DNA from: Hermetia illucens
Lineage: Eukaryota > Arthropoda > Insecta > Diptera > Stratiomyidae
Length of the DNA: 64,000 bases
Assembly: GCF_905115235.1 (NCBI RefSeq)
Contig: NC_051853.1
Coordinates: forward strand, 47,923,467 to 47,987,466
Direction: 5' to 3'
Shown here: positions 46,500 through 58,500 of the stretch, one piece after another
How the letters are laid out: every line of letters begins with the position of its first letter
Numbering within the stretch: position 1 is the stretch's first letter
Position numbers and translations under genes: made by a program
Notes under the pieces: generated by a model
Told to the model about the DNA's origin: nothing
The model's database searches: none
Seen by the model: the letters and a program-made list of their open reading frames with translations, nothing else

Positions 46500-47900
46500 A
46501 TGAACTTTTACCAACTTTGAGCAGATATGGAGATCGCATCTGGAATGGATGAATATGTGGGCCCATATTCCAATATTTTCACTTATTGTATGTTCATCGA
46601 AAATTTACCTAAGTGGATAGTTTGCCAGCCACTCTATATGCCAGGCGGGGGTTTAAGATTCCCCTCAAAGGACTCCTGGCTCGCTTATCGAAAAAGCGGA
46701 GTTGTGGAAAAAAAATAATAATTCAATTTAATAATTTCATTTATCAAAACCTACCACTTGCTACCTCTCCCTACAACTTCAAAAACTCATTTATATATTT
46801 ATATACAAATTGTCAATTTGTACAGAATAACAATGTTCAAACATTACATGACCGGTTAAAGGGGAACATTGACCTCGGGCTTAAACTTAACTTTCGGAAT
46901 GCAGGCCCAACGGTTGATCTGGTTGAGGCAATTTAAATCGTGTTTTGCATAGGGATTAGCCGGACTGGGACCGGCTGGTTGATGGATAGCGGAACAGTTG
47001 AACCGGGGAGTTGACGACAGTGAAGTAATTAAAGGATTTTTTTTTCCCCAGAATCATGTCCCAAGATAAAAAGGACTTAAGTTGAGAGAACGATGGCGTA
47101 CTTATGGATGCAGACTCATGCAGCGGACAGCCCTTTTGCCTAAGTAGGAGCAAGGCATCTCGAAATTCAGTGAAAGTTTTCAAAATTGCTGCGGAAAGAC
47201 AAGGAAAACTGCATAATATTCAAGTGGGCGATTCTAGTAAGACAACAATTTGTGGCGGAGAAAGAAGCGTCCAATGATTCAGACGTTTCAAAACGAATAT
47301 TATCGGAACGAGTGATTAGTGATGCGTTTTGTCAGAAGTCAGAGGAAAAAAGTATGGTGTTATTAGAAAGCCATAACAGACATGAGGTTTCATCAAACAA
47401 ATCCGGATTTGCTTATTTCAGGCTTAACCGATGGTTTAGTGAATGTTTTTCATATCTCCAAGGAAAACAAGGATGATGCATTGCGTGCAGTTATCAATAC
47501 ATAGAGTAGCGTACACAAATTGCACTGTCATGAAAGCGACATTGGGATCCTCATACCAAGACCACCTCTTACTCAACGCCTGCATTGATAAGTAGGGTTG
47601 CAGCTACGACCGCCACTTTATTCGATCCCAGAACTTCCTGATGGCGTTGCGAAACTTATTTTTTTATTATGCTGTATTTGTTTATTTTGCTGATTAATCG
47701 GACCGCAATCGACACATCTCAGAAGACGTAATGTTTTATGAATTAAATTCCAAATATGCATTAGTGGATTAGACCGCGCTGTACTCGCTGTTGGGTATGG
47801 CCCCATTATTGAGGCAAAAATGATGTTGACATGTAATAATAATTGCGGCGTTATGACAACTCTTACTATTATTTGCATGTACGGGCGTAGGTTTTAATAA
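46500..47900. other. Unassigned stretch between the RTE-like LINE and LINE debris
   Basis: About 1.4 kb with no recognised element or gene. Frames of 107 codons (46613-46936, plus) and 96 codons (47186-47476, plus) are open. The second has a polar composition, but neither shows a domain, clear codon structure or splice-supported continuation. Confidence 0.35.
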
Positions 47901-49560
47901 GTTTTTTTAATAGACTTTATTCAGGAGAAATAATTAGAAGACATTTTGTGAAGAAAGACAAGCTAAATAAATAAAGAAGGAGAAAAGCGAGGGTGAGTAG
48001 TATAGATTCCGGTGCTGGCTTCCGTTCATCCGCGATTATTGAAAAAAGTTACGATTGCAATAATTTTTCTTCTCCTTGCCTTTGCTCTTTTTGCGAAAGG
48101 GTGGAGGGCTTCGGATTTTGTAAGGACGACTTCCTTTCACCTATTCCTTTCTACCCCTGCTAAACTCATCTAGACAAGGGTCATCCTCAAATATCATGGC
48201 CTGAGAATGTCAAGGTAGGCTGGAAACCTCAGAGGCTGCGCCTCACAACACACGTGAGGCAAGGGAAACAGATCGAGAATGTGATCCGTCGAGGATCCCC
48301 CTTTTAGATTGTGACACTCGGGTTCGGAGTTTTACGGCTCCACGCGTGCTGTCGACCCGGTCTTTTTTTATTTCATTTCCAGGTTTAACTTGCGTGTTGG
48401 TATTGCGCCAAGTGTGCGCGAATTCCTATGTTTGCGTTTATTTTGTAGGATCCGTGGACCCACCCACCGGAGACACGCGAATTTTGTGCAATGGCGCGAG
48501 AGGGATCGAAGTGCTCAAAATTACCCCTCACATTATGAGCCTGGTTAGTACAGAAGCATGGAAACACGTGTTGACGGAACATTGTAGTTTCAATGTTTGC
48601 TGGCGGACTTGACAGTCAATTTCACCATCTTTTTAGGTTTTTTCAGATATCTCTCCCCTCTTGGATATCTCCGGTCACTTAGGATGATCTTTTGACTATC
48701 GACAGTCTATTCTTGCCTTTCCCATCTGGAGTCAGTGCTGTGAAGTAGTGCGAATAGATTCTCACATTCACAGTTTTCAGCGGCATACCGAGTGCGCGGC
48801 TGAACGGAATTGTGAAAAGCGAGATTTCGCGCTGCCACTGCCTCATAAACTACAGATTTGTCAGCATATCTGTCGACGTTCACAGATACGTCGAACGATA
48901 CATCGGAGCCTACCGAGATCCCCGAAAAAATCGCGGAGACCATACAAGCTGGAAGGGTAGTATCGGGCAGGAAAGTGGACCTGCTGCCCACAGAAGAGGA
49001 AAAGGACTACCTAGACCTTGACCTTTTAGGGTTCAAGTCGGACAGCGAAACGCAAGGAAACGGTCGAATTTGATCCTTCCTAAAAATATCGATTTATGTT
49101 AAATCCCCTTTTTGGGCCCTAACCTTCTTTGCGCTTAGCGTTTTTCTTCCCGCCAACTTTGGTCCATGTTTCCCTAGTCCCATCTGGGTCTCCCTTGGGT
49201 TCATTAAAGCCGGCATCACTACTTCACAATTTTAATTATTTTGTTGGCCTTTCGCTTTACCCTTGAGTGGCTCTTTTGCTTTTTAGCGTCCTGCGAGGAA
49301 CCAAAAGAATCGTTCGCTCCATCTTTACTCCTCTTTTCTATTTCTCTCTGAGTAGGACGAATGATGATTCGTCGGTATTCAGACACTGTTCCTCTGCTTG
49401 GTTTTCCCAGTATGCAGATCCGTATTTATAAGCGGAAGGCTCCCTGATTTCCATCCTTCACTGTCGCTGACGTTGAGGGAGATCACAGAGCCATTGAACT
49501 TCTCCTAAATGGATAAAGCGAGATTTCAGAACCAGGTATAGTCACCTGACCGTGAGGTGA
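47901..49560. other. Probable LINE 5' UTR / ORF1 debris
   Basis: The blocks at 48255-48310 and 48600-48650 resemble 17180-17300 (gagaatgtgatc, then cagtcaatttc-acc). At 48858-49073 a plus frame reads AETIQAGRVVSGRKVDLLPT and EEEKDYLDLDLLGF, acidic and ORF1-like. On the minus strand 49400-49100 reads RIIIRPTQREIEKRS and TWTKVGGKKNAKRK, another ORF1-like stretch. No zinc knuckle is seen, so the assignment is tentative. Confidence 0.3.
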
Positions 49561-49734
49561 CGAATGCCTAGTCTGCAAAGTATCTTTTCGTATCTTCGGC
49601 GTGATTTTTTCAATCCACCCGAACTGCACATAGACATGACCATCGACGCTCACTTGCAAGAGCTTACAAATGCATGTTCATACGTATCTGCTGAACATGC
49701 TCTTATCTGCACCAAGGGATATCTGGCAACTGCG

Positions 49735-50175
49735 CGTAGATCTGCCTGTCATAAGCACTTTTCTCAGAAACGTTTATATGATAATAATCGTTGGCGCAAC
49801 AATCCATATTGGATCAGGGCCTTGAAGTGTGTTAAAGCACTTCATTCAAGACCGAAACGGTGCACCACAGTAACACTGTAGGAGGCAATGTGGTCAGCAT
49901 TGCGCTCGCCCGAGATTATTACCTTGATTTGACTCAGGTACTCATTCACAGCTGAGTCGACTGGTATCCGACATCCAGTCACGATAGCCACCAGTGAGAT
50001 TTGAACCGCGACCTTCCGATACGAAAGCCCAGCACTTTAATCACTCGAGCCATCCAGGCACAGAAACATTTATACCGATTGGTATGGAATTCGATGAGAA
50101 GGTGTAAACTGTGAGCGCCTACGCATGCAGTGTGGTACATCATTCTACATCGAGTTTACATACATGCAAAATACA
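49735..50175. repeat. TGTC-headed dispersed repeat, copy D, interrupted by a SINE
   Basis: The left part (gcctgtcataagcacttttctcagaaacg) and right part (ataccgattggtatggaatt, cgatgagaaggtgtaaactg) correspond to consecutive sequence in copy C (58845-58920). The SINE at 49779-50060 lies between. Confidence 0.65.
49779..50060 (-). repeat. tRNA-derived SINE, complete copy with target duplications
   Basis: A 282 bp element, sense on the minus strand, flanked by a 14 bp target duplication (cagaaacgtttata 49765-49778; cagaaacatttata 50061-50074). Near its 5' end are a pol III A box (TGGCTCGAGTGA, complement of 50041-50052) and B box (GGTTCAAATCT, complement of 49997-50007), about 44 nt apart as in a tRNA. 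The body is unrelated to tRNA, and the 3' end reads GTTGCGCCAACGATTATTATC. The 3' motif GTTGCGCC plus a trinucleotide tail is also at the 3' end of the family A RTE-like LINE. Confidence 0.85.
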
Positions 50176-50329
50176 TCGTAGACATGTATTTTATACCCTT
50201 GATGGGATATAGCACGTCAACCACACCTACGCGCTATCGTTCGCCATTGAAATGCCCTTCAGCACCCTACGATTTCCCGAGACGTACGCACTCTTTCTCT
50301 ACTGTTCTGTGCCAAGTGTCATTGGGGCG

Positions 50330-50945
50330 GTGGATACCACTCAGTGGGCAGTGGGGGTTACACTCCTTGTGCAACTCCCATATGGCAACACAGAAAAAAC
50401 ACTAGCACAGAACAGTCTCAATTTGGGCTTGGTGTTGAGATAACTTCATTTCCAGATTTATTAACGCGTCGGGCAACATCCGGTCCGGTGCCACCGTCCG
50501 CAGAAACCACGTTTCCCAGATATACAAATTGATCAACGCCTTCGATGCTCTCCTCACTTGTTCAAATTGAGAGAGTGAAATGATCTGTCAGATTTAGAAC
50601 TTGCCTCTGTTGGTGTTCCTCTTTAGTTCAATTCTACTTGCCTCTCTTTTCAAATCCAGAACCATTTGGCAAAAGTTCATGACCTGGTGAGAGAGCAAAC
50701 AGATGTCATTATCGTAGTCAAAATGTTTGAGGATAGATGTCATCGTCCATTGAATTATACGCCCTCTGAAGAAGGCAGCATGAAAACCTTCACCGATAAC
50801 AAGAAGAAATAATATCGGTGATAAGATGCGACCCCGGCGAACTCCACTTTGAAGCTCAAAATCGGCTGAGATACACATCCTGTCTATGCTGTTAAATACT
50901 TTCTCGAAATCGATGCGGGAGAGCAGGTGCAGCGAAGATCTAAAC
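50330..50945 (-). mobile_element. APE-type LINE fragment (family C), reverse transcriptase
   Basis: Minus frame 50878-50594 reads SGVRRGRILSPILFLLVIGE, HFDYDNDICLLSHQVM (catalytic box region altered, YDND for YADD) and LDLKREASRIELKRNTN. Flanking blocks down to 50330 match 13300-13460 (aacactagcacagaaca, catttcca, cgtcg-gcaacatcc). Confidence 0.65.
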
Positions 50946-52167
50946 TCGGCGCATTATTCCAAAATGATGACATAGCAAATATTGTCATCAAAAACCTCCC
51001 TAGGGCATCAATGAATTTCCTTCTTACAGTCTTCAACAACTGCATCAATAATGGTTACTTTCCCACTACTTGGAAAGTAGCAAAGATAATCGCCATTAAA
51101 AAAAGGCTGCCCCCGCGAACCACAAAACTTCAAGCCTCTCTCTCTCCTCTCCGACTTGGGCAAGCTCTCCGAAAAAGCATGGACAGTGGGATTAGTCCAA
51201 CATTGCGATCGGAAAAACTTTATTTCGAAACATCAATTCGGGTTCCGGACAAAGCACGGGATCCAACACGCACTAAGCTACCTTCATGATTCGGTGAGTA
51301 GCAGACTTAACGTCAATTCCGTTTGGGTCACCGGACTCATCTTCAAATTAGTCAGCCTTGATTTTCCTATCCCGGTGACCAGACTTATAATAAGTTTCTT
51401 CGAAGATAGGCATTTTTACGTCAGCGTGAGAAATGATTATTCGGATCTCCTATCGGTCACTTCTGGAGTACCGGAGGGATCCATTTCAGGACCTACACTC
51501 TACAACATTTTCACGGCCGTAGCTCCAATCTCAGAGAGCGGCACAGAACTATTACAGTTCGCTGACGACACGCTTATCTTCTCGTCGAGCCTCCGACCCG
51601 GTAAGGCAGCTAATGCTATAGAGAAATACTTAACAGATCTCTGCAAGTACTACCAGACCTGGAGGCTAAAAATCAACAAGGCCAAAACACAGGTTATTAC
51701 TTGGGATCTAGATCTATCCATTGAAAAGCTAAACGCTTAAAAGTACGCATCGGGAATAGCGTAGTAAACAGTTCACAAAAAATGAAATACTTGGGAATGC
51801 TATTTCATGAATGCTTACGATTCGACCTCCACCTTAATCGTGCTCTCAGTAGAGCACGCGGTGTACTAAGTAAAATCTACTCTATTCTTCGTTAAAGAGT
51901 AGGACTTTGCACTAAATCTAAACTGAATCTATACAAAGTCCTCATAAGACCGATTCTTTGCTACGGAGCCCCTACATGGATCTCTTGCTCAACCAAAGCT
52001 ATGAAGAAGTGCGAGTCCTTCGAGCGCAGAATTTTGAGACACTGTGTCGGCTTTTCGTACAATTAGAAAACCTAGAAGTGCGGTCGAAATGCAAAATTGT
52101 AATAGCCACCCGTTTTTAAGGTTTAGTGTAAAACAAAAAAGTAAAGTAAAGTAAATAAAGTAAAATC
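50946..52167 (+). mobile_element. Jockey-type LINE, 5'-truncated copy
   Basis: Plus strand. RT fingers (ASMNFLLTVFNNCINNGYFP) at about 51010, KHGIQHALSYLHD at 51255, a deletion of the first palm block, PVTRLIISFFEDRHFYVSVR at 51375, SVTSGVPEGSISGPTLYNIF at 51460, FADDTLIFSSSLRPGKA (FADD catalytic box) at 51560, and INKAKTQVI at 51670. The downstream thumb and end domain are read in another frame to about 52060 (KYLGMLFHECLRFD, ILCYGAPTWIS). The tail is aaagtaaagtaaataaagtaaa. Few breaks for its length. Confidence 0.75.
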
Positions 52168-55100
52168 GATTCAATGTCTGTCTGTCTGTCTTTTTTTTTT
52201 TTTTTTAAGGAGGTGGAAATTTTCAAAAGACTCTGGCCTGGGCACGCCAGAGTGTGAGATTTTTACCCACTAAAACCACCCCCGACTCCCCCTACCCCGT
52301 GGAACCACCTTTAGGTATTACATCATGGGGCGGAGTTAGCTTACTTTAGCTAGGTCTCCTTCCGTCTTCCCGCGGGGTTCGTAATCGCGCTTTCCCCACT
52401 TCTTCTGCTTTTTGCAGTTTCTCCTGGATCATTGCGATCATGAAATTGATCGCATCCCAGTCTTCCTGGCAAGCTGCCATTCTCCGGACAAAATTTTCCG
52501 GTGATAGCACTTCACCTAGGGTTTCCTCTAGGTTCCTTCTTTCTTCCACGAACCTAGGACAATGGAAGAATACGTGCACTGGGTCCTCTGGGATCCCGTC
52601 GCAGTTTGGACAATTAGGCGAGGTGTCCAATTTAAACCTGTACAGGTATTGACGGTATCCTCCATGGCCAGTGAAAAACTGGGTGAGATTAAAATTGATC
52701 TCCCCATGCTTTCTCTCCAGCCACTCCCTGATAGAAGGGATCAACCTGTAAGTCCAACGACCCTTTTCTGACAGGTGCCATCGCTGTTGCCATCTGCTTA
52801 TGGATCTCTCTCTTTCGGCTTTTTCACCTGTGATAAGGGAGAGATGGACCTGGTGTTATAAGTGTTCATCATTTCGGTTGCCAGGATGTCAATTGGCATC
52901 ATTCCCGAGATGATGAACGCTGCATCGTCTGAAACGGTCCTGAAGGCAGAACACACCCTTAAGGCTATTCTTCTGTAAACCGTACTCAGTTTATATGTGT
53001 TTCCCCAAACTGGGACTGCATACAGCATGATAGAACTCACCACCCTGGCTATGAGCAGCTTGCAAGTATGCCGCGGTCCTCCAACGTTCGGCATCATCCT
53101 TGCCAGAGCCATACTCGTGGTGGATACTTTTTTACAAGTATGCTCTAAGTGCTGCTTAAAATTGAGTTTTCCGTCTATCATCACCCCCAAGTATTTGATG
53201 GCCGGCTTGGAAGTGATGACACGATTCCCGGTTCTGACGCAGGCGTAATTTCTTTTGCGGCGCTTAGTGATGAGCACCGCTTCCGTCTTTTGCTCAGCGA
53301 GTGCCAGTCCAGCACTCTCTAGCCAAGCCTTAACAACACTGATTGCTTCGCTTGAGTACAACTCAGCATCCTCGAGATGCTTTGCGACCACAACCAGTGC
53401 TATGTCATCGGCGTAACCCACCACCGTGGCCCCCTCCGGAACCGGAAGGTTAAGCACATCATTGTACATGATGTTCCACAGTAGTGGGCCCAGTACATAG
53501 CCCTGTGGGACACCCGCAGAGACAACGTACTCTTTGGGTCCATCATCGGTATTATACCACAATGTTCGCTCATGCAAATAGCTATCTATAATAGCGGCGA
53601 GGTAGGTTGGAACACCAATCGTCGGCAAAGACTTTCGTATAAGGTTCCAATTGGTCGAGTTGCAGGGTGACCACCACACAATATTTGCTGGTAGAACCCC
53701 TTCCGTGAATTGCATTTTCGGCCAAGCCAGTAACCATTTTGATGGCATCAATGGTTGATCTGGCTTTGCGGAACCTATATTGCCTATCTGAAAGGCCGCC
53801 TTGGCTCTCGACGACTGGGAGCAGCCTATTATAAATAACCCGCTCCAAGATTTTCCCCATAGCGTCTAGAAGACATATGGGTCTATAGGAGGACGATTCC
53901 CCTGGCGGTTTGTCAGCCTTAGGCAGCAACACCAGCTTCTGCCGCTTCCACGTCACTGGAAAGATACCCTCGGCCATGCACGTTTCGAACAGTTCCGCAA
54001 ACATATCCGGTCTACATTTGACGGCAAGTTTGAGCGCCTTATCCGGTATGCCGTTCAGACCCGGGGCCTTGCTGTCACCTATTCGACTGCAGATCTCCAG
54101 CAGCTCGTCCCTGGTGACTGGTGGAATCGGCGTCACATTCAGGGGACGCTGGAAAGTGTTAGAGCATAGGGCACGTCATTTGCGGAGATGATCGGCCTCT
54201 GAATCGTCCTGTCACGATTTTATAGGCGCTACCCCACGAATTTATGTCCGCTTCCAAACAGAGCTCCTTGAAACATTCCCTCTTACTCCGCTGGATGGCG
54301 AGCTTGAGGTTCTTGCGGGCTTGCCTATAGGCATGCTTCTTTTGCCCTTGATCGATCCTATCTATTGCCCTCTGAGCCGTTCGTCTGGCTCTGTGGCAAA
54401 TCGGTCGAAGACTTCCACCAATAATTGGGTCTTCTAGTGGAGAATGAGCATCTCCTAGGCATCGACGCGTCACATGCCTTGAAGATGCTTTATATAACAT
54501 GGAAAGCTCTATCCGTGGAGGTGCCTGGTTTGCTAGGCAGGTCTAGCCACACTTCCATGAATGTTTGCTCATCCATCGCTTTTGCAGACCATCCTGGTGT
54601 TCTTTTGGATTTCGTCTTCCGGGTTGCGCGTCTCCTGCCTTGTAGCTCCGTCCTTAGTTCAAAGGTGATTGCCTGGTGGTTGCTGTACGTGAAGTCCTCG
54701 CTGACTTGCCAGAACATGCCACGTGCCAGCGCAGGGCTGAAAAAAGTCAGATCTACAATTGAACCAGTTCCCCCTTTCCGATAAGTGTTTACATCGCCTT
54801 CGTTGGCCAGAACTACATCTAACTGAGCAAACGCTTCTAATAAGCAAACGCCTAAACCGATCCGAACGAAATTTGGTGGGCAGATGGGAAGTATGAAATC
54901 CCACGCATACAGCGAGTGGCATACATTTTGGTGGAGTTTAAAGGGGGGCTCTTCATACATGCAAAGGGGGGATTCACAAATTTTTTTCACTGGATATAGT
55001 CGTGTATCAAATGATAGGTCTCGATTTGTACTTTCCAGAATAGATATTAGTTTTGGCATGAATTGCAAAGTGAGTGAGTAAGGAGTCAAAATGTACGCAC

Positions 55101-55551
55101 TTAAAGTGAGACAGGACTCATTTTCGGAAACTACCCAACCTAAAAATCCGAAAAAAATCAGGGTGTAGCGCTTAGATGAAATCTAGGCCCCAAAATATGT
55201 CCCATTCCGATATCTGCCCAAATAAATTAATAATAGTATATTACCAATTTTTAGAAATTTACAGAAACACCCCCTTAAATGCATCCTAGGAATTCCGAAT
55301 TTTGTACCAATATAAAGGACAACATTTCGTATATACGTGCTAAATTTCGTGGAAATTTGGCCATTAACGCCAAAGTTATAGCAGTTCAAAATTAGCAATT
55401 TCGCGTGAATTAACTGCTTACAAAGCCATGCAAATAAGATGCTGACGTCATAATTAACGGGAATAATTGACATTCGAGTGAAATATTAAAATTCCATTCA
55501 AGAAGAATCTAGTTCACCCAAGCCCTTTTTAAGATTTTGTTTGTAAAACAA
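52168..55551. repeat. TGTC-headed dispersed repeat, copy B, split by an R1-type LINE
   Basis: The left piece 52168-52190 (atcgattcaatgtctgtctg) ends in the TGTC run. The LINE occupies 52191-54848. The right piece 54849-55551 resumes at cctaaaccgatccgaacgaa and continues with aaatttggtgggcagat, gcagcgagtgg-type blocks to the end tttttaagattttgtttg. Compared with copy A, the LINE sits right after the microsatellite. Confidence 0.75.
52191..54848 (-). mobile_element. R1-clade LINE inserted in the TGTC microsatellite, 5'-truncated
   Basis: Minus strand. A 16 nt poly(A) tail (T run at 52191-52206) abuts the TGTC run. ORF2 pieces: end of endonuclease (54848-54490: LLEAFAQLDVVLANEGDVNT, GSIVDLTFFSPALARGMFW), linker (54500-54159: LKLAIQRSKRECFKELCLEA), fingers (54136-53582: APGLNGIPDKALKLAVK, DKPPGESSSYRPICLLDAMG), RT palm to thumb (53751-52798: SAGVPQGYVLGPLLWNIMYN, VVGYADDIALVVVAKHLEDA, KYLGVMIDGKLNFKQHLEHT) and the C-terminal knuckle (52744-52346: CPNCDGIPEDPVHVFFHCP). 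The palm start is displaced by frame changes. A few breaks only, so relatively young. Confidence 0.82.
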
Positions 55552-55585
55552 AACCTTATTAAAATCAGTTCAATGTCTGTCTGTC

Positions 55586-58500
55586 TTTTTTTTTCGTCGT
55601 TGGAAGGTGGAAAGGTTCAAAACCTACTACTGGCTCCTGCCATACAATTATGTGAGACTTCTACTCACTAAAACCACCTGCCTCTTCTTCCACTCTCTCC
55701 ACGGGACTGCTATAAGTATTGCATCGTGGGGCTGGATCAGTTCTTAACTGCGGTGCATTATTGTTCGCTCCCTTTCTTGCTTTCTTCGCAGTTCTTAATG
55801 CCTTAGCTGTTGATGAATCATTTTCAGCTCAATTACCACTTGATTCCAAGCCTCCGTTGATTCCAACATAAACTCCGCTGTATTTCCAGGTGTTAAGCGC
55901 CTGCCTGCGATCGCCTCCAGCCTAGTTCGGTGTACTGTAAACCTTGGGCACTCAAATACAACATGCTCCGCATTTTCAGCCACGTTACCACATCTTGGGC
56001 ACCATGGTGACTCGTCGTGTCCAAATCGATAAAGATAAGTCCGATAACCTCCATGTCCACTTAAAAACTGTGTTAACTCGTAGCTTAGCTCCCCGTGATC
56101 CCTTTCCATCCATCTTCGAATGTGTGGAATGATACGGTAGGTCCAACGGCCAGTTTGTGCCTCGTTCCATCTCTTTTGCCATTTTGCGATGGATTCCCGC
56201 CGTGCTAGTTGCCGTCGAAGTACAATAGACTCACCGATTTCATACATATTGTCGTAGAGACGCCGACCTTTATCCGCCAAGATGTCTATGGGAATTGTCC
56301 TTGCCAGTACATATGCTGCTTCTCCTGATGTCGTTCGATAAGCACTGCATACCCAGAGTGCACTTAATCGATACGCCATTTCTAGTTTTCCGCAGTTTGA
56401 TTTGTTTTCCAGAACGGTTGCCCAAACTGGAGCTGCGTAGAGTAGCACGGAACTAACTACTCTTGAAATAAGACGACGTCGACTTTGTCTTGGTCCACCA
56501 ATGTTCGGTAGTATCCTCGAGATCGTTGCAGCGATGGAAGATGCTTTAGTTGCAGCGCACTCAATGTGTTTTTTAAAATTGAGTCTTTTGTCAATCATTA
56601 CTCCCAAATATTTAAGCGACTCTTGGGAGTAAATTGTTTTTTCACCAACTTTAATTTTCACGGTCGTGTCTTTCCTTCTTTTGCTAATTAGCACTCCAAC
56701 ACTCCAACCTTCAACCAGGAATTGATCTCCCATATCGCTTCATTTGCATAGATTTCGATCTCGTCTAAGCGTTTTGCCACTATTGTTACCCCGATATCGT
56801 CCACAAAGCCAATAGTTGTCACGCCGTTAGGAAGGCGTAGCGTCAGCACTCCATTGCACATAATTAACCACAGTAAGGGACCTAAGACAGACCCCTGTGG
56901 TACGCCGCACGTCATTGGGAATAATTTCTCTCCATCGTCCGAGTCGCAATATAATCTTCTTCCAAGAAGAGATGCAACAACTATGCGTACAATGTACTTT
57001 GGGGCCTGTAGTTTGGTTAGAGCCTTTACGATTTTCGTCCACTTTGCAGTGTTGAATGCATTTTTTACATCGAGTGTCACCACAGCGCAGCATTTGTCAT
57101 CTTGTATTGCAGCGCGAGCCAGGCCAGTCACCATGCTGATTGTATCGATGGTTGATCTCCCCTTACGAAACCCGAATTACTTGTCGGATAGGCCTCCTTC
57201 CTTTTCCGCAACAGCGAGCAGCCTGTTGTATAATACTCGTTCAAATAGTTTACCAATGGTATTGACCAAATATATCGGTCGATATGAGGAGGGGTCTCCC
57301 AATGGTTTACCTGGCTTCGGAATAAGTATTAACTTTTGCAGCTTCCATTGCTCGGGGAATTCTCCTTCTCTAAGGCATGCCGTAAACACTTTGGCAAATA
57401 TACCTGGCGCTGACCTGGCTGCCACTTACAGGGCGATATTCGGGATTCCATCTGGCCCTGGGGTCTTATTTTCAGCGAATTTCCTGGCTGCATCGAACAT
57501 TTCCTCTTCTACCACTTCAAGAATTTCGTCGGGGTTTACATGCACTTTAGGCAGATTTGTATAGTTCACATCCTCTAGGAAGAGAGTGTCCACTATGTTT
57601 TGTAGTAATTTTGGACAGGTAATCGGTGGGGAGCGCTTGCCTTTCAGTGATGACATTACAGACATGTAGGCGCCACCCCATGGATCAGAATCAGCTTCGG
57701 AATATATCCGCTTGAAATGTTCGGATTTGCTCTTCGTGATAGCTACTTGCAATTTTTTCCTCGCGTTCTTGTATTGCATGTGCCGCTCGACGAATTCAGG
57801 TTGATTTCTTCTATGCTGGGAGCATCTCCTAGCTCTGGGGCAATTTTTCCGACATTCCTCAATTTCTGAATCCCACCAGAAATTGGGATTTCGTCTTCGG
57901 AAAGCGCTACGCCGTGGCATAGAGGCATCGCATGCCTGCTGTAATTTTTCCGCGACCTGCAAAGCTTTTTCTTGTGCGCTTCCCGCTAATAATGTGTCAT
58001 CTAGAAGTACCTCCTTGAACATTTCTTCATCGAATTTGTTACTTACCCAGCTCATCGTTATTCTTTTTGGTGGCTTCATATAATTCCTATGCGAGGTTTG
58101 GAAGACAGTAGCCTGATGATCGCTGTGTGTGTACTCTTCGCTAACATGCCACTGCAAGTCTTTGATAAGGGTGTCACTGACGAAAGTGAGGTCTACTACC
58201 GATTGTAATTCTCCCCTCTGGTATGTGTTGACTCCCCCAGAGTTCGCAAGTACGACATTTAGACGCGAGAATGTCTCCAGCAGTATTTGCCCCTTTGCAT
58301 TTGTCTTTCTGCTTCCCCATTCTTCTGCCCATGAGTTGAAATCACTGGCAATTATTTTGGGATTATAGCGCCTGGCATCAAAAGATAGTTTCTCAAGCAA
58401 CAAAGTGAATTCCTCCAGCGTGAGGGGGCTGCGTAACAACTATATATACCTCCTATCTTGGCACGTGTAAATCCGTTCTCTGGATGTTTTTTTACATCTT

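Noticed and set aside
48858-49073. Acidic 71-codon frame as a possible host gene
   Set aside because: Neighbouring blocks recur near 17180-17300 and look like LINE 5' sequence; no splice or promoter support.
49997-50052. Functional tRNA gene on the minus strand
   Set aside because: A and B boxes are present but no cloverleaf or acceptor stem; it is the head of a SINE with target duplications.
54849-55089. N-terminal 80 codons of the frame ending the R1 copy (54490-55089)
   Set aside because: This part is read through from the flanking dispersed repeat and is not LINE protein.
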